Origin: a virus
DNA length: 26,408 nucleotides
Reading direction: 5' to 3' (one strand)
IMG/VR virus record: IMGVR_UViG_3300017788_001619
Coordinates: 1-26,408 of that record
Part shown: piece after piece, positions 7,815-16,261 of the stretch
How positions within the stretch are numbered: the first letter of the stretch is position 1
How the letters are laid out: the number at the start of each line of letters is the position of its first letter
Made by a program: the position numbers and the translations under genes
Notes under the pieces: generated by a model
Seen by the model: only the letters and a program-made list of their open reading frames with translations
What the model was told of the DNA's origin: nothing
Databases searched by the model: none

Positions 7815-8475
7815 TTGCGAATGCTCCTGGTAGTTTTTGTGATAAAAGTTTTTGATACAACTCTCTTTGAGTTTTCATAAATAATATAAGTAAATTAGCA
7901 GTATCTTTAACGTCTTTTAGAGCGTCGTGTGCATTTTCTTTAGATAATCCGGTTATTTCCCTTATTTTATCTAAACTAACAGATTTAATATCTGGGTCGC
8001 TCTCTGTCCATGAATAAACCAAGTCCATAACATCTATCTTAAAAATTGGACTAAATATATTCTGTCTGCCAGTTTTATCTACATTACCAAATTGTTGACA
8101 TAGCCTATTTATAATTGGCATATCGAAGTTTATTATATTATATCCACAAGGGATAGGGGCGAACCAAGTTGTTTTATTAAAATTGAATTTATTTACAAAA
8201 TCGACGAATTTGGGCCAAACATATTTCATTTCTGGGGCCTTAGAAATGTTTTCTCTAGTTTTTCCAGTAACTTTTAATGCACCCTCTTGTATAGGTTCTA
8301 AGCCTAGTTCTATAGCTTTTTCATCATCTGTTTCTGCAAATACTTCAGAATTAAAAGAACCTTTAAGCTTAAAACTTCTACCATCTAAGGCTATTGCTGC
8401 TATTTGTGTAATTTGACAAGTATATGGATTAGCACTACCAGTTTCCATATCGAATATAATTAAATCTTTAGGCAT
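7792..8475 (-). CDS. DnaQ-like DEDDh 3'-5' exonuclease (proofreading)
   Basis: A 227-residue exonuclease of the DnaQ/RNase T superfamily. Motif ExoI is 'FDMETG' (D9, E11), ExoII is 'YNIINFDMPII' (D118), and ExoIIIepsilon is 'HDALKDVKDT' (H183, D188), giving a complete DEDDh set. It lies between the N-terminal and middle fragments of the DnaE polymerase, so it is probably the proofreading subunit of this replicase. That fits the loss of metal ligands in the polymerase PHP domain. The ATG at 8475 directly follows the preceding stop and has AAAGGAAC upstream. The alternative, general repair exonuclease, is less likely given the position. Confidence 0.88.
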   Translation of the reverse strand: MPKDLIIFDMETGSANPYTCQITQIAAIALDGRSFKLKGSFNSEVFAETDDEKAIELGLEPIQEGALKVTGKTRENISKAPEMKYVWPKFVDFVNKFNFNKTTWFAPIPCGYNIINFDMPIINRLCQQFGNVDKTGRQNIFSPIFKIDVMDLVYSWTESDPDIKSVSLDKIREITGLSKENAHDALKDVKDTANLLILFMKTQRELYQKLLSQKLPGAFANGKLYVE

Positions 8476-8799
8476 TTATTGTTCCTTTATTACATACATT
8501 CTATATTTTATGATTTTGTTACCTAGTAAACCAGTTTGGTAATGCTTATCAGTAGAAACTACTTTATATACATTTCCATGAATATCATAATACTCTTTAT
8601 CTACTTTGAAATCTTCCTTAGTTATAATATCTATAATAATACCATCAGTACTTATCGCAAAGAATGTCATATTTAAATCATCACCATTCTTATCAAATAT
8701 GGTTTCATACTTATTTTGGATATTAAAAGGTTCTAATATTGGACCATAACTCCAAACACCAGATGTATGAAATGGATTAGTCTTTTGCAAGTTCTTCAA
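8476..8799 (-). CDS. Hypothetical protein between dnaE-N and exonuclease
   Basis: A protein of about 104-107 residues that I do not recognise. The frame opens with TTG at 8799, but GAGG is only 2 bases from it. A second TTG at 8790 has the GAGG at a better spacing of about 10 bases, so the true start may be 8790. It overlaps the 3' end of dnaE-N by 14 to 23 bases. The sequence is rich in short beta strands ('MTFFAIST', 'GIIIDIIT', 'NVYKVVSTD', 'IIKYRMYVIKE'), like a small beta-barrel or SH3/OB-type domain. It has no cysteine cluster or membrane segment. Its location between replicase genes makes a replication accessory role possible, without direct evidence. Confidence 0.6.
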   Translation of the reverse strand: MKNLQKTNPFHTSGVWSYGPILEPFNIQNKYETIFDKNGDDLNMTFFAISTDGIIIDIITKEDFKVDKEYYDIHGNVYKVVSTDKHYQTGLLGNKIIKYRMYVIKEQ

Positions 8800-10279
8800 T
8801 CCTCATTAATTTGCTTAATACTGAAACCCCAAGTATATCTAACTTCACTAAACTTAAATCCTCTAACGGCCCCATTTCCATTTGTGCGATTCCGTCTATA
8901 ATTGGGCATATATTAATCAACGCCTCTTGAGATATAACTATTCCAGCGGCATGTGTGCCCATATTCTTATAAGTACCCTCAAGTTTTATAGCCTGAGCAA
9001 ATTGTTCTGCATAATCGCCTGTTAATTTATCTTCATTTATAGCACAAAATGGTTCAAGTTCAGATTTCTTGTGTATTAAAGCCCATCTTATGATACTTCT
9101 TTCATCTTCATCCATTTTCTTTAATTCGTCTGATATAGCCGCTTCATCTGGAATATGTTTTGTCATTGCATTCATTTCTGAAAAGCCGCAAGACTCATTA
9201 ACCCTTAATACTTCCTTCAAAACGCTTCTTCCCTGTAATCGGCTAAATGTAGATATTTGAGCTACATTATCTTTCCCGTACTTGTTTACCACATAGTCTA
9301 TAATTTCATCTCTTTTACAAGATGGAACGTCAAGATCAATATCTGGAAGAGATACGTTCCCCTCTGTATTTCTAGCCTCAGAATAGAACCTTTCAAACAA
9401 AAGATTATATTTTATGGGGTCTAGTTTGGTTATATCCATAAGGTATGATATCAAACAACCTGCCGCAGAACCTCTACCAACCCCTGTTAGGAATCCTTTA
9501 GAATTAGCATACTTAATGATATCATAAACAATAAGAAAATATCCAAACAAATTAGCTTCTTTAATAACTGAAAATTCATGCTGAAATCTTCTAAGATATT
9601 CATCTTTCTGTGCTGTGCTCTTTAAAATTGGTGTTATCTTTTTGGTCCAACCTTCTCTGCAAATATCCTTTAGAAATTCTTCCTCAGTTTTTCCACTAGT
9701 TGGAAAATGCGGTAACTGTGGAGATTTTAGTATGTTATATTCTTCACAATCGTTTATTATGCCATTTATTAAATCTGATTCATAACCAAATTCCGGCAAA
9801 CATAGGTCTTGTGTGAATATGTGTTTATAAGATTCGGGTTTTGGGTCTTTTCTCGTTATCTTTAACCCACTACAAACAGATATTTGATGAACATCTTGGT
9901 CTGAAGAGTCGCAATAGTAATAAGCCTTTATGGAACCATCATTCAGCCTAAAGTCTTTGAAGTCCTTTCTTGTGTCAGATACGCATATAAGATTATCTGT
10001 AGAGGTCTCTACATTACTGTGGATTTTGATTAATTCTTTCCACCCGTCTTTGTTTTTAGCGAATAAGAACGTATCTTTATCTAGAGCCATACCAAGTATT
10101 GGCTTTATACCCTTCTCTTTGCATAGTTTGAAGAATTCTACGCATCCAGATATGGTTTTCATATCTGTAATACCACATACTGTATATCCGCATTCCTCAC
10201 ACTTAGCTATTAATTCTTTCGGTTTAGAAAAACCGTATTGTAGACTATAATGAGTAAAATTAGCCAATGGTACAAACAT
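8777..10279 (-). CDS. dnaE: DNA polymerase III alpha, N-terminal fragment (PHP, palm, thumb)
   Basis: A 500-residue polypeptide that covers the N-terminal half of bacterial DnaE. It has a PHP domain at about 1-230, palm motif 'GVGRGSAAG' at 267-274, 'LPDIDLD' with catalytic D313 and D315, 'GTHAAGIVIS' at about 441-450, and 'LVKLDILG' with the third catalytic D481. It then stops 19 residues later, just where the fingers domain should start; the rest is encoded by 6993-7814 and 4930-6090. There is no intein at this break. The PHP metal motifs are degenerate: where active PHP domains read HxH and TDH, this one reads A-N-F and TDM, so PHP nuclease activity is not expected. The ATG at 10279 follows AAGG and overlaps the upstream stop as TAATG. 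Confidence 0.95.
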   Translation of the reverse strand: MFVPLANFTHYSLQYGFSKPKELIAKCEECGYTVCGITDMKTISGCVEFFKLCKEKGIKPILGMALDKDTFLFAKNKDGWKELIKIHSNVETSTDNLICVSDTRKDFKDFRLNDGSIKAYYYCDSSDQDVHQISVCSGLKITRKDPKPESYKHIFTQDLCLPEFGYESDLINGIINDCEEYNILKSPQLPHFPTSGKTEEEFLKDICREGWTKKITPILKSTAQKDEYLRRFQHEFSVIKEANLFGYFLIVYDIIKYANSKGFLTGVGRGSAAGCLISYLMDITKLDPIKYNLLFERFYSEARNTEGNVSLPDIDLDVPSCKRDEIIDYVVNKYGKDNVAQISTFSRLQGRSVLKEVLRVNESCGFSEMNAMTKHIPDEAAISDELKKMDEDERSIIRWALIHKKSELEPFCAINEDKLTGDYAEQFAQAIKLEGTYKNMGTHAAGIVISQEALINICPIIDGIAQMEMGPLEDLSLVKLDILGVSVLSKLMRIEELAKD

Positions 10280-12252
10280 TAATTACCTTTTCCTGGTGCA
10301 TCGTAATTTGAAGAATTAAATCCACTCGCCTTGAGTTTGGTTTGTGCTAGCTTTATACCGTAAGTCTTTATACCATTTTCAACATGTTCACAAATATTTT
10401 CTTCCGTTCCTGGAAATGGCGTCTTGTAGTAGTGACACAGCCTAGTACACTTAAAGCTAGTTCTACCGGAAGAACATAATTTAGGCATTTTGGTATAACT
10501 TATCTCATAGAACTTTTTACGAAGTCTTCTTAAAAACTCTTCTTCATCTTCCTTCTCGAAAGAAAGCGAGAAGGGTCCCCCATCCCTTAAAAAAATTATA
10601 GTGAGAATCCGGTGTTTGTATTGGGGGTAAAGTTTGGAAATAGCGTAATTATATAGAAGTAATTGAGTATCTTTCATTAGTTTGTGATAGTCTTTTATTT
10701 CTCCTGTAGCCCAATCCTTTCTTTGGCCTGTATTATGTGTTGGAATCATATTTTCTGTACATAGATAAGTTTTACTAGGGCTATCTACCATGATACATTG
10801 TGTATATTTTTTACCTATAGGAATTATTTCTTTTATTTGTCTCTTATTAGATTTTCCTGGACCCCATTCAGACTTTATCACATTAGCTTTTCTTGGTAGT
10901 AAAAACGGATTTATATTAATAGGTCTAAAGAAAATATCATAAGATGAAACCGTTAATCCAAATCCATTCTTTTTTAATTCCTTTAGATATGGTCGTTGTC
11001 CTAAACTAAGTAAAACTTCTTTAAAATCTTGTGATAGTTTTTTATTACAATTAACAAAATGACCCTGTTTTCTTATAGGATTTGCATATCCATCGCTATC
11101 CATAAGACCTCTTACTAAATCTAACCTTTGTGTAAAAGAAGATTTTTTATATATATTTGGTATATGTTTGTTATTTAACAATCCCAATTTTCTTAACTCA
11201 GTTGTTAAACTAATAATAGTATGACTAGGACAACGTTTACCGCCTCCAGAAATATCTTTACCTATTTTATATCCTCTTCTTTGTATTTCTTCAAATATAA
11301 ATTCATCATTACCACAAATTTCTCCACATCTATTTCTACCATCACCAAGCCAAACTCCTAAAACATATGGATCAATTGGTAATGGTTTATTATCATATTT
11401 CACAACTTTTGCCGTATCTATATTATCTTTTATTTTTAAATCTTTTATTTGGACTTCTTTTCCATTCGATAATAACCAAATATGTTCATCATCACATTCT
11501 ACTTCACTAGTATCATCAAACAATATTCTATAACAATCTTTATATTTAACTTTAGATTTGCCAGTGACAATGGTTTCATTGCCATCTTTATCGTACAAAG
11601 TATCTCCAACAACTACTTCTCCCATAGTAGTCCAACCATCAGGTGTTAATAATTTAGTTTCTAATGGAAGCCCTTTATAGTCTCTTACCTCTATAGTTTC
11701 TTCGTCTAACTCTGTTACTAAGTCAATAGTTCCCTTTATTGCTAATTGATAACTTTTACCCTCGTAAGTAAATTTAGCCCAATCTTCTTCTATAGGTATA
11801 TCAAAGAAGGGTTCTGGGTCTAGTATTTTACTATTTCTAGGGTCGTAAATTCCCGAATATTGATCTGTTATAACTTTACATAAATCAAGACAAAAATTAA
11901 AGTCTTTTTCTGTGTACTCATGTATGCACTTAGAGGAATAATACAAAAAACTCTTCCAACATAAATCATTGACAAATTGTTCTGTTACAAATTCAGATTT
12001 CTTCCAATTTATAGTACCAAGTTCTGGATCAATATATTTAAAAGAGGCTTTTCTATTGGGGTTTTCTTGTAGTTGTTTTTTACAATTAGCTAGAATTTCC
12101 ATAGTCTTATGGACTATTGTTCCTAATTGTGCTTTTTGATTTGCTGGTGCTTTATGTCCTAATACATATTGAATAAAGTACTGCATTTGACAAAATTCGT
12201 GATTTCCAAGGCTACTACTTCTAAAGTATATAGTAGGTATATTGATTCCCAT
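10279..12252 (-). CDS. RecB/Cas4-like PD-(D/E)XK nuclease with class 3 intein
   Basis: A 657-residue precursor whose intein (194-507) leaves a mature nuclease of 343 residues. The host protein has the RecB-family nuclease core: 'GTIVHKTME' near 44-52 (H48), 'GTIDLV' (D177) and 'VRDYK' (D191, K193), continued after the intein by 'TGQRKDW', so the mature motif is DYKTG. C21 near the N-terminus and a Cys cluster after the catalytic domain ('CSSGRTSFKCTRLC') suggest an iron-sulfur staple as in Cas4 and AddB. It probably processes DNA ends in recombination or replication together with the RecA-like protein. The ATG (12252) overlaps the kinase stop as TAATG. The nuclease cannot have a complete active-site loop until the intein is removed. 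Confidence 0.88.
   Translation of the reverse strand: MGINIPTIYFRSSSLGNHEFCQMQYFIQYVLGHKAPANQKAQLGTIVHKTMEILANCKKQLQENPNRKASFKYIDPELGTINWKKSEFVTEQFVNDLCWKSFLYYSSKCIHEYTEKDFNFCLDLCKVITDQYSGIYDPRNSKILDPEPFFDIPIEEDWAKFTYEGKSYQLAIKGTIDLVTELDEETIEVRDYKGLPLETKLLTPDGWTTMGEVVVGDTLYDKDGNETIVTGKSKVKYKDCYRILFDDTSEVECDDEHIWLLSNGKEVQIKDLKIKDNIDTAKVVKYDNKPLPIDPYVLGVWLGDGRNRCGEICGNDEFIFEEIQRRGYKIGKDISGGGKRCPSHTIISLTTELRKLGLLNNKHIPNIYKKSSFTQRLDLVRGLMDSDGYANPIRKQGHFVNCNKKLSQDFKEVLLSLGQRPYLKELKKNGFGLTVSSYDIFFRPININPFLLPRKANVIKSEWGPGKSNKRQIKEIIPIGKKYTQCIMVDSPSKTYLCTENMIPTHNTGQRKDWATGEIKDYHKLMKDTQLLLYNYAISKLYPQYKHRILTIIFLRDGGPFSLSFEKEDEEEFLRRLRKKFYEISYTKMPKLCSSGRTSFKCTRLCHYYKTPFPGTEENICEHVENGIKTYGIKLAQTKLKASGFNSSNYDAPGKGN
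10732..11673 (-). other. Class 3-type LAGLIDADG intein in the RecB-like nuclease (Gly1)
   Basis: 314 residues (194-507 of the precursor) inserted between K193 and T508 of the DYK|TG motif. It begins with Gly in 'GLPLETKLLTPDGW', so the usual Cys/Ser/Ala1 is absent. The class 3 'WCT' signature is visible: W259 in 'DDEHIW' (block B), C486 in 'TQCIMVD' (block F) and T505 in 'PTHN' (block G). Two LAGLIDADG motifs, 'VLGVWLGDG' and 'LVRGLMDSDG', make up the endonuclease domain. It ends in His-Asn with Thr at +1. Confidence 0.92.
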
Positions 12253-12977
12253 TATTTAGCTATTTCCTCAAATCTGAATGACAACGTGTTAATAAAATCT
12301 TCATGCGATAACATAGAGTTATCTATAACCATATCATAATCACGATATCCATCCAGGGCAATTTCGCTTTCATGTTTAAGATTAAGGACATTTCTAGTTA
12401 GTTTTATCAATCTTCCCTTATTCTTTCTTATAGCTTTAGCCTCATTTAGAAATCTAAGGTCTGTTATAATGGCTATTTCTGGTTGTTCCTGTTGTATTGT
12501 TCTTATGGTTTTATTTACCCATACATTATCGTATATTCTTCTCATTACTTCTGTTCCGAAATACTGCATTATTTCTATACCAGACATTGGGCCTTGTAAA
12601 GTAACTTCCCCTGGCATATCTTCCCAATTTATATGAGTTTTTACATTTCTTTGTTCCTCATTTCCGTAAACCGATTCTTCAGAAACATCGAATAAATCAA
12701 TTATCATATCTTTTAGGGGTTTTGCGAAACTATAGCATTTAACATAGGGCCAAATAGTTTGTGAGGCATGAATATAGAATTCTTCGTCTCTTCTATCTAA
12801 ATCTAGCACTCCCCAATCTATACTACCATCACTAAAAGCGGTTTCTACTAAAAGTTTACCTTCTTCATTAATAAAGAAGTCCTTTACTAAACCCTTGTCC
12901 TTTAGTACTCTACCGGTAATATAATTTCCAAAAGTATTCTTGCCAGAACGTTTCTTACCTGCTATACCTATTATCAT
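12252..12977 (-). CDS. Deoxynucleoside monophosphate kinase (T4 gp1-like)
   Basis: A 241-residue P-loop kinase. Walker A is 'GKKRSGKNT' at 7-15. Further conserved dNMP kinase features are 'FAKPLKDMI', 'GIEIMQYFGTEVMRRI', 'VWVNKTI' and 'AIITDLRFLNEAKAI', the arrangement seen in T4 gene 1 and related phage enzymes. It phosphorylates dNMPs to dNDPs and so feeds the dNTP pool alongside the ribonucleotide reductase and dUTPase of the same module. The start ATG at 12977 shares one base with the primase stop (TAATG) and has AAAGG upstream. The kinase stop in turn overlaps the nuclease start. Confidence 0.85.
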   Translation of the reverse strand: MIIGIAGKKRSGKNTFGNYITGRVLKDKGLVKDFFINEEGKLLVETAFSDGSIDWGVLDLDRRDEEFYIHASQTIWPYVKCYSFAKPLKDMIIDLFDVSEESVYGNEEQRNVKTHINWEDMPGEVTLQGPMSGIEIMQYFGTEVMRRIYDNVWVNKTIRTIQQEQPEIAIITDLRFLNEAKAIRKNKGRLIKLTRNVLNLKHESEIALDGYRDYDMVIDNSMLSHEDFINTLSFRFEEIAK

Positions 12978-13990
12978 TAATAATATCCTTTTAAATCTAA
13001 TAAAATATTTTCTTTTATGTATTGAGGGGACATTTTCCCTATATCTTTTTTGGACGAAAATCTTGGGAATATTAGATTGTAATACCTACCCAAATTTCTC
13101 ATTATAAGCGTTTTAGACTCTCTGCCTGCTGTATCATTGTCTAGTAATATAATCAAGTTTGTAACACAAAGATTATCTATCTTCTGTCTTTGAGCCTGGG
13201 AAAACTCTTTACCCATTAATGAAACACAGTTCATAACACCGGCCTCATACATTCTCCAAACATCCCCAGAACCTTCTACTATAAAAGCGACATTCTTTTC
13301 TTTGATTTTTTCAGCCGCCCTATGATAGTTATATAAGTAATTAGTCTTTTGGAAACTTTTATCTACTAGAAATTTTGGTTCTAGCCAATCTTTGGTTGAT
13401 CTATAAAGGTTGGCTATAACCTTCATTCCATCGTCATTATGTACTGGTATTACAGCCCTATATCTTGATATGCCGGTTTTTAGTAATGAATCTCCTATAT
13501 TGAAATATGTAAGGGTTTTTGGGTCATACATCCTTTGTTTTACGAAATACTCGGAAGGTATAACTACATCTTTAAAATTGTTATCAATCTCTGGGGGCTT
13601 TGTAGTATTATTACTATATATCCCCTGTAGATATGTTAGTAAATCAACTTCTTTATTTGGTACAAACCCTGTGGCTTTAATATTGAAGGTTGAAGTTACC
13701 CATTTTAGGACATCTACAAATTGATAATCTTCCCCCTTCTTGTGTAAAACGCCCCTTATCAAACCAAATATGTCGTTCCCAAACTCTTGGTGACAATTAC
13801 TAGTCCAACAAATCCACTTACCATTTTTGTAATAACTAAAACTTCTATCGCTATCTCCGTCATGTATAGGACACTTACAAGAAATAAAATTACCTGTATT
13901 GTCACACTCTATACCAAGTTTCTCAAATACTACAGATATATTTTCTTTTAAAAACTTCTCTATATCTTTTATACTATTCTTCAAGATCAA
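12977..13990 (-). CDS. dnaG: DnaG-type DNA primase
   Basis: A 337-residue primase, about half the length of bacterial DnaG. An N-terminal zinc-binding domain has C38, C40, H43, C61, C66 and H67 ('CKCPIH' and 'WTSNCH'). A TOPRIM domain follows with 'FIVEGSGDVWRMYEAG' (E239) and 'LLDNDTAGRES' (D284, D286). There is no room for a C-terminal helicase-binding domain. It makes RNA primers for lagging-strand synthesis with the DnaB-like helicase encoded immediately upstream (17-base overlap). No ATG is present near the start: the frame opens at TTG (13990), and a second TTG at 13984 has GAG at a better distance and may be the real start. Confidence 0.88.
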   Translation of the reverse strand: MILKNSIKDIEKFLKENISVVFEKLGIECDNTGNFISCKCPIHDGDSDRSFSYYKNGKWICWTSNCHQEFGNDIFGLIRGVLHKKGEDYQFVDVLKWVTSTFNIKATGFVPNKEVDLLTYLQGIYSNNTTKPPEIDNNFKDVVIPSEYFVKQRMYDPKTLTYFNIGDSLLKTGISRYRAVIPVHNDDGMKVIANLYRSTKDWLEPKFLVDKSFQKTNYLYNYHRAAEKIKEKNVAFIVEGSGDVWRMYEAGVMNCVSLMGKEFSQAQRQKIDNLCVTNLIILLDNDTAGRESKTLIMRNLGRYYNLIFPRFSSKKDIGKMSPQYIKENILLDLKGYY

Positions 13991-15425
13991 GCTCTATGTT
14001 TTCGGTTTCACCACTTTGTACTAACCCTCTATCATTTAATGATCTTCTAGCCTCATTCCTTGTACCTATTTCTTTAATAAGGCCAATACTACCATCAAAC
14101 GATATGTTGATATAATCTCCATAATCTAAACCTGCACCGTGTCTAGAAACTATAGGTACTAATTTTCTATTACCATTCCTAACTCCATCATCAGCCATTT
14201 CTTCTAGTGTTTTGTGCTTGAAAATTGTAAAGGATGTACATAACCACACAATTCTATCAGAACCGCTTACTACATCGGTACTTTCCCTTGTCTCGCCTTC
14301 TCTGTTCAACTGTACAAACGAAAGACATGGAATATCTAACTTAACGCATATATTATGAAGTTCACTAATTTGAAAACCCAATGCTTGATACTCTTGTATA
14401 TTTGCATTGATACTACTAGAACTCATAAGTTTCAAATAGTCATAGATAACAAGACAATCATTAGTCTTACCTTCTTCGTTTTTACCAACAACCTGCATAA
14501 CCCATCTTTTGATATGATTGGCTATTACGTTAAATGGTTGACCGGCGACATTAATATAGTAATAATTAAATTTAGAAAATTTTAAAGCAGCTTCTTTTAC
14601 AAGCTTTTTCTTTTCTTCACATTTTCCAAAGCTTCCGTTTTCTATTTCATCTAATGTCACACCACTTAAAGAAGCTAATATTCTATGATAGTGATCTTCT
14701 TTAGACATTTCTGTATCAAGTAATAATACAGGATAATTTTTTGTAGAACATATATTAATAGCCATAATATCAGAAATAAAACTTTTTCCGACTTTGCTTC
14801 TTGCCGCTATAACATTAACCGTTTTGCGTCTTAGTCCACCACCTATAGATTTATCATATCTAGTAAATCCAGTTGGTATACCTACAAAATCACAAGGATT
14901 ATTTTCAAGAAAATCTACATATTCTAATATATCTTCCCCAAATTTCTCTGGCTTTTCTCCTATAGATTCCATAGATATAGCTTTAACTAGGGGTTTTTCA
15001 ACTATATCAATTATTTCATCTATAGATTCCATACCAGAAACCGAATTAAGATTTTCTAGTATCTTTTTAGCCTCTTCTTTTAGACCCCTTAAAAAAGATA
15101 GTTTCTTAATTTGTGCGGCAAACTTAAATACGTTGTCTTTGTTTATATTTAAAGTTTTTAAAGATTTGATATAATCCAGGTCTGAGCTAATTTCTTCTTT
15201 TAGATTTAATTCTGTTGCGGCAGACGTTAAGGAAGGAACGTCTATACTCATACCCTTTTCTATAATGTATCTTAAACATCTATATATTATAGCGTTTTGG
15301 TCATTATAAAAGTCAACTTCCTCTATTATATCCTGTATTTCTACATATACTTCTGATCCGTACTGAAACAGTCCAGAAAGTACAGCCCTTTCAGAGCCAA
15401 AGTCGAAATCTTTTTTATCCACCAA
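13974..15425 (-). CDS. dnaB: Replicative DNA helicase, DnaB-like
   Basis: A 483-residue hexameric helicase. The N-terminal DnaB domain opens with 'SERAVLSGLF' and 'VDFYNDQNAIIYRCL' (about 11-52). The RecA-type motor domain has 'GIPTGFTRYDKSIGGGL' at 182-198, Walker A 'ARSKVGKS' at 208-215, 'LLLDTEMSKEDH' at 234-245, Walker B 'LVIYDYLKLM' at 325-334 and 'SFVQLNREG' as motif H4. It unwinds the fork and partners the primase encoded next. The first codon in frame is TTG at 15425; GTG at 15422 is spaced better from AAAGGTG. No loader gene is recognised in the window. Confidence 0.93.
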   Translation of the reverse strand: MVDKKDFDFGSERAVLSGLFQYGSEVYVEIQDIIEEVDFYNDQNAIIYRCLRYIIEKGMSIDVPSLTSAATELNLKEEISSDLDYIKSLKTLNINKDNVFKFAAQIKKLSFLRGLKEEAKKILENLNSVSGMESIDEIIDIVEKPLVKAISMESIGEKPEKFGEDILEYVDFLENNPCDFVGIPTGFTRYDKSIGGGLRRKTVNVIAARSKVGKSFISDIMAINICSTKNYPVLLLDTEMSKEDHYHRILASLSGVTLDEIENGSFGKCEEKKKLVKEAALKFSKFNYYYINVAGQPFNVIANHIKRWVMQVVGKNEEGKTNDCLVIYDYLKLMSSSSINANIQEYQALGFQISELHNICVKLDIPCLSFVQLNREGETRESTDVVSGSDRIVWLCTSFTIFKHKTLEEMADDGVRNGNRKLVPIVSRHGAGLDYGDYINISFDGSIGLIKEIGTRNEARRSLNDRGLVQSGETENIELDLEE

Positions 15426-15762
15426 TACACCTTTCGCATCTATAGTAATCGGTAGTTGGTAAACTAGTTGGAATTTCTACTTCCCTAGCACAAATACTAC
15501 ATTTGATTTTCTTTTTAGATGCCATAGGTCTAAAATCTGTAGGCTTCTGTCTAACAACCTTTTTATCAAAATCCTCTAAAGGAACACCACCATCATCAGT
15601 CCAAGTATTAAGACCGGCTTTTACTGGAACCCTACCTCTCACAGAACCTTCTTCTTTTTTTATAGTAGAGAAAATAGTGCTAACAACTTGTGGTTGTTCC
15701 TCTACTTTTACCTTGTTTTTAGAACCCTTTGGTCTGCCCCTCTTTTTCTTTTCTTCACTCAT
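15415..15762 (-). CDS. AT-hook and zinc-ribbon small protein
   Basis: A 115-residue basic protein. Residues 5-17 form an AT-hook-like motif 'KKKRGRPKGSKNK' with the RGRP core at 8-11. The C-terminus carries a zinc-ribbon-like pair of CxxC motifs (C88/C91 and C109/C112). A low-complexity linker joins them. Such a layout suggests minor-groove binding of AT-rich DNA with a second nucleic-acid or protein contact. It is placed just upstream of the helicase and primase genes and overlaps the helicase by 8 to 11 bases, so a replication or transcription accessory role is plausible. Its ATG has a strong AAGGGAG site. Confidence 0.65.
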   Translation of the reverse strand: MSEEKKKRGRPKGSKNKVKVEEQPQVVSTIFSTIKKEEGSVRGRVPVKAGLNTWTDDGGVPLEDFDKKVVRQKPTDFRPMASKKKIKCSICAREVEIPTSLPTTDYYRCERCIGG

Positions 15763-16261
15763 AAAGTCTCCCTTTGTTAAAAAGTATATTAGACATAGAT
15801 TTTAAATTTTCTATTTTACCATTGAGCAAGGCTATTCTTGAGTTTATATGAGAAGAAAGCTTTTTAATATCCTTACCTATAGTAACCGTATTTAATAATA
15901 TATTTTTTTTGTTATCAGCTTTCGCGTATTTGTATTCATCAGAGTCTTTTGATACGATACCCATATTTAAGACTTCGTTACATATATCCATCGTTATTTC
16001 ATCTAGCCATTGATTTACAGCCATATTTTTATTTAATTCATCTTGTAGTAAACTAGCGGCTTGTAAGATATGATAGCTAGCGTCTAAACATTCGCTCTTT
16101 TTCATATTCTTCATTTCATTAGGTGTCAAGTTACAATATTCTTCACAATAGCTTGTATCTTTAGTATAGTCTATATGGTGTTGAGCCATATAAGAGTCTA
16201 TTTCTTTTCTAAAGTTGTCATACAGAGATAAGTAACTCTCTCCAATTGTGTTGTTCGTCAT
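15755..16261 (-). CDS. Hypothetical helical protein
   Basis: A 168-residue protein that I do not recognise. It is almost entirely helical by composition, with heptad-like stretches ('SYHILQAASLLQDELNKNM', 'DIKKLSSHINSRIALLNGKI') and four scattered cysteines. It has no P-loop, so it is not an AAA helicase loader. It overlaps the Vsr-like nuclease gene upstream by 44 bases and the AT-hook gene downstream by 8 bases. A structural or adaptor role within the replication module is possible, but nothing in the sequence proves it. The ribosome-binding site of the first ATG is weak, so the start is not certain. Confidence 0.6.
   Translation of the reverse strand: MTNNTIGESYLSLYDNFRKEIDSYMAQHHIDYTKDTSYCEEYCNLTPNEMKNMKKSECLDASYHILQAASLLQDELNKNMAVNQWLDEITMDICNEVLNMGIVSKDSDEYKYAKADNKKNILLNTVTIGKDIKKLSSHINSRIALLNGKIENLKSMSNILFNKGRLYE

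Noticed and set aside
4930-10279. dnaE as a decayed pseudogene in pieces
   Set aside because: All catalytic and structural motifs are present once, in order and without frameshifts. Each piece has a start site, and no overlap or loss is seen at the joints.
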